Source: Rossellomorea aquimaris (GTDB taxonomy: Bacteria; Bacillota; Bacilli; Bacillales; Fictibacillaceae). From it: 64,000 bases of DNA. Both the position numbers and the translations under genes were made by a program. How positions within the stretch are numbered: the stretch's first letter is position 1; every line of letters begins with the position of its first letter. The notes below the pieces were generated by a model that was not told where the DNA came from, did not search any database, and saw nothing but the letters and a program-made list of their open reading frames with translations. This document shows positions 63,971-64,000 of this stretch, one piece after another. The stretch is from contig JAIVLN010000005.1 in the NCBI GenBank assembly GCA_020524245.1, positions 248,001-312,000 on the forward strand. Direction: 5' to 3'.

Positions 63971-64000
63971 ACATCCATTACGGTACGATCTGATCCGGAT

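Noticed and set aside
63978-64000. A possible end of a minus-strand gene (frame ending in PDQIVP and TAA)
   Set aside because: Only seven codons are visible, no family can be recognised, and any 20-base stretch can look like this.

Overview
The window looks like a chromosomal segment of a low-to-medium G+C, endospore-forming member of the Bacillaceae. The evidence is gene order that follows Bacillus subtilis blocks (mra/mur, ylb, cta, yla, ykt-speA), many strong AGGAGG-type ribosome binding sites with frequent TTG and GTG starts, a meso-DAP type MurE, bacillithiol synthesis (bshC), and many sporulation genes (spoVD, spoVE, rsfA, ylbJ, ylbD, ylaJ, ytvI-like, a csfG-like small RNA). No rRNA, tRNA, phage, insertion sequence with a transposase, or CRISPR array was seen. 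Most of the window is ordinary core genome; the unusual signals are in the intergenic DNA.

Region 1 (1-15800, minus strand): the division and cell wall cluster mraZ-rsmH-ftsL-pbpB-spoVD-murE-mraY-murD-spoVE, then murB. murG, normally between spoVE and murB, is absent here; instead there is a terminator and a separate promoter for murB. A MraZ-type operator of 10-bp phased GTGG repeats lies in front of mraZ. Upstream lie bshC, a DUF3397 membrane protein and a ketopantoate reductase.

Region 2 (15900-21320): a three-gene acyl-CoA carboxylase (carboxyltransferase, small biotin carrier, biotin carboxylase), a GNAT protein (YlbP), the prespore regulator RsfA and a crotonase-fold protein that looks more like a decarboxylase than a hydratase.

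Region 3 (21500-37400): the ylb block: rpmF-yceD, tmcAL, ylbL-ylbK, ylbJ, coaD-rsmD, a csfG-like sRNA, ylbG, ricF (ylbF), a RimK-like ATP-grasp gene, ylbE-ylbD, a thioesterase, two CAP-domain proteins around a CBS protein, a YugN-like protein and a YtvI-like permease. Two related MITE-like elements lie here, at 30154-30523 and 37422-37597.

Region 4 (37600-52000): an Eis-like acetyltransferase, the caa3 oxidase operon ctaCDEF, divergent ctaB and ctaA for heme O and A, pycA, a second SEDS gene (ftsW), a small M50 protease, ylaN and glutaminase.

Region 5 (52100-64000): yla genes (ylaJ, ylaI, ylaH, typA, ylaF), suhB, yktB, a nitronate-monooxygenase-like protein, speA, an SR1-type dual-function RNA encoding the GapA-binding peptide SR1P under a strong promoter and a cre box, and DUF3055 and DUF1885 proteins. 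A 20-bp tandem repeat carrying TATAAT in most units lies before the nitronate monooxygenase terminator.

Start codons were chosen by ribosome binding site spacing and by recalled family lengths; several genes therefore start downstream of the longest open frame.
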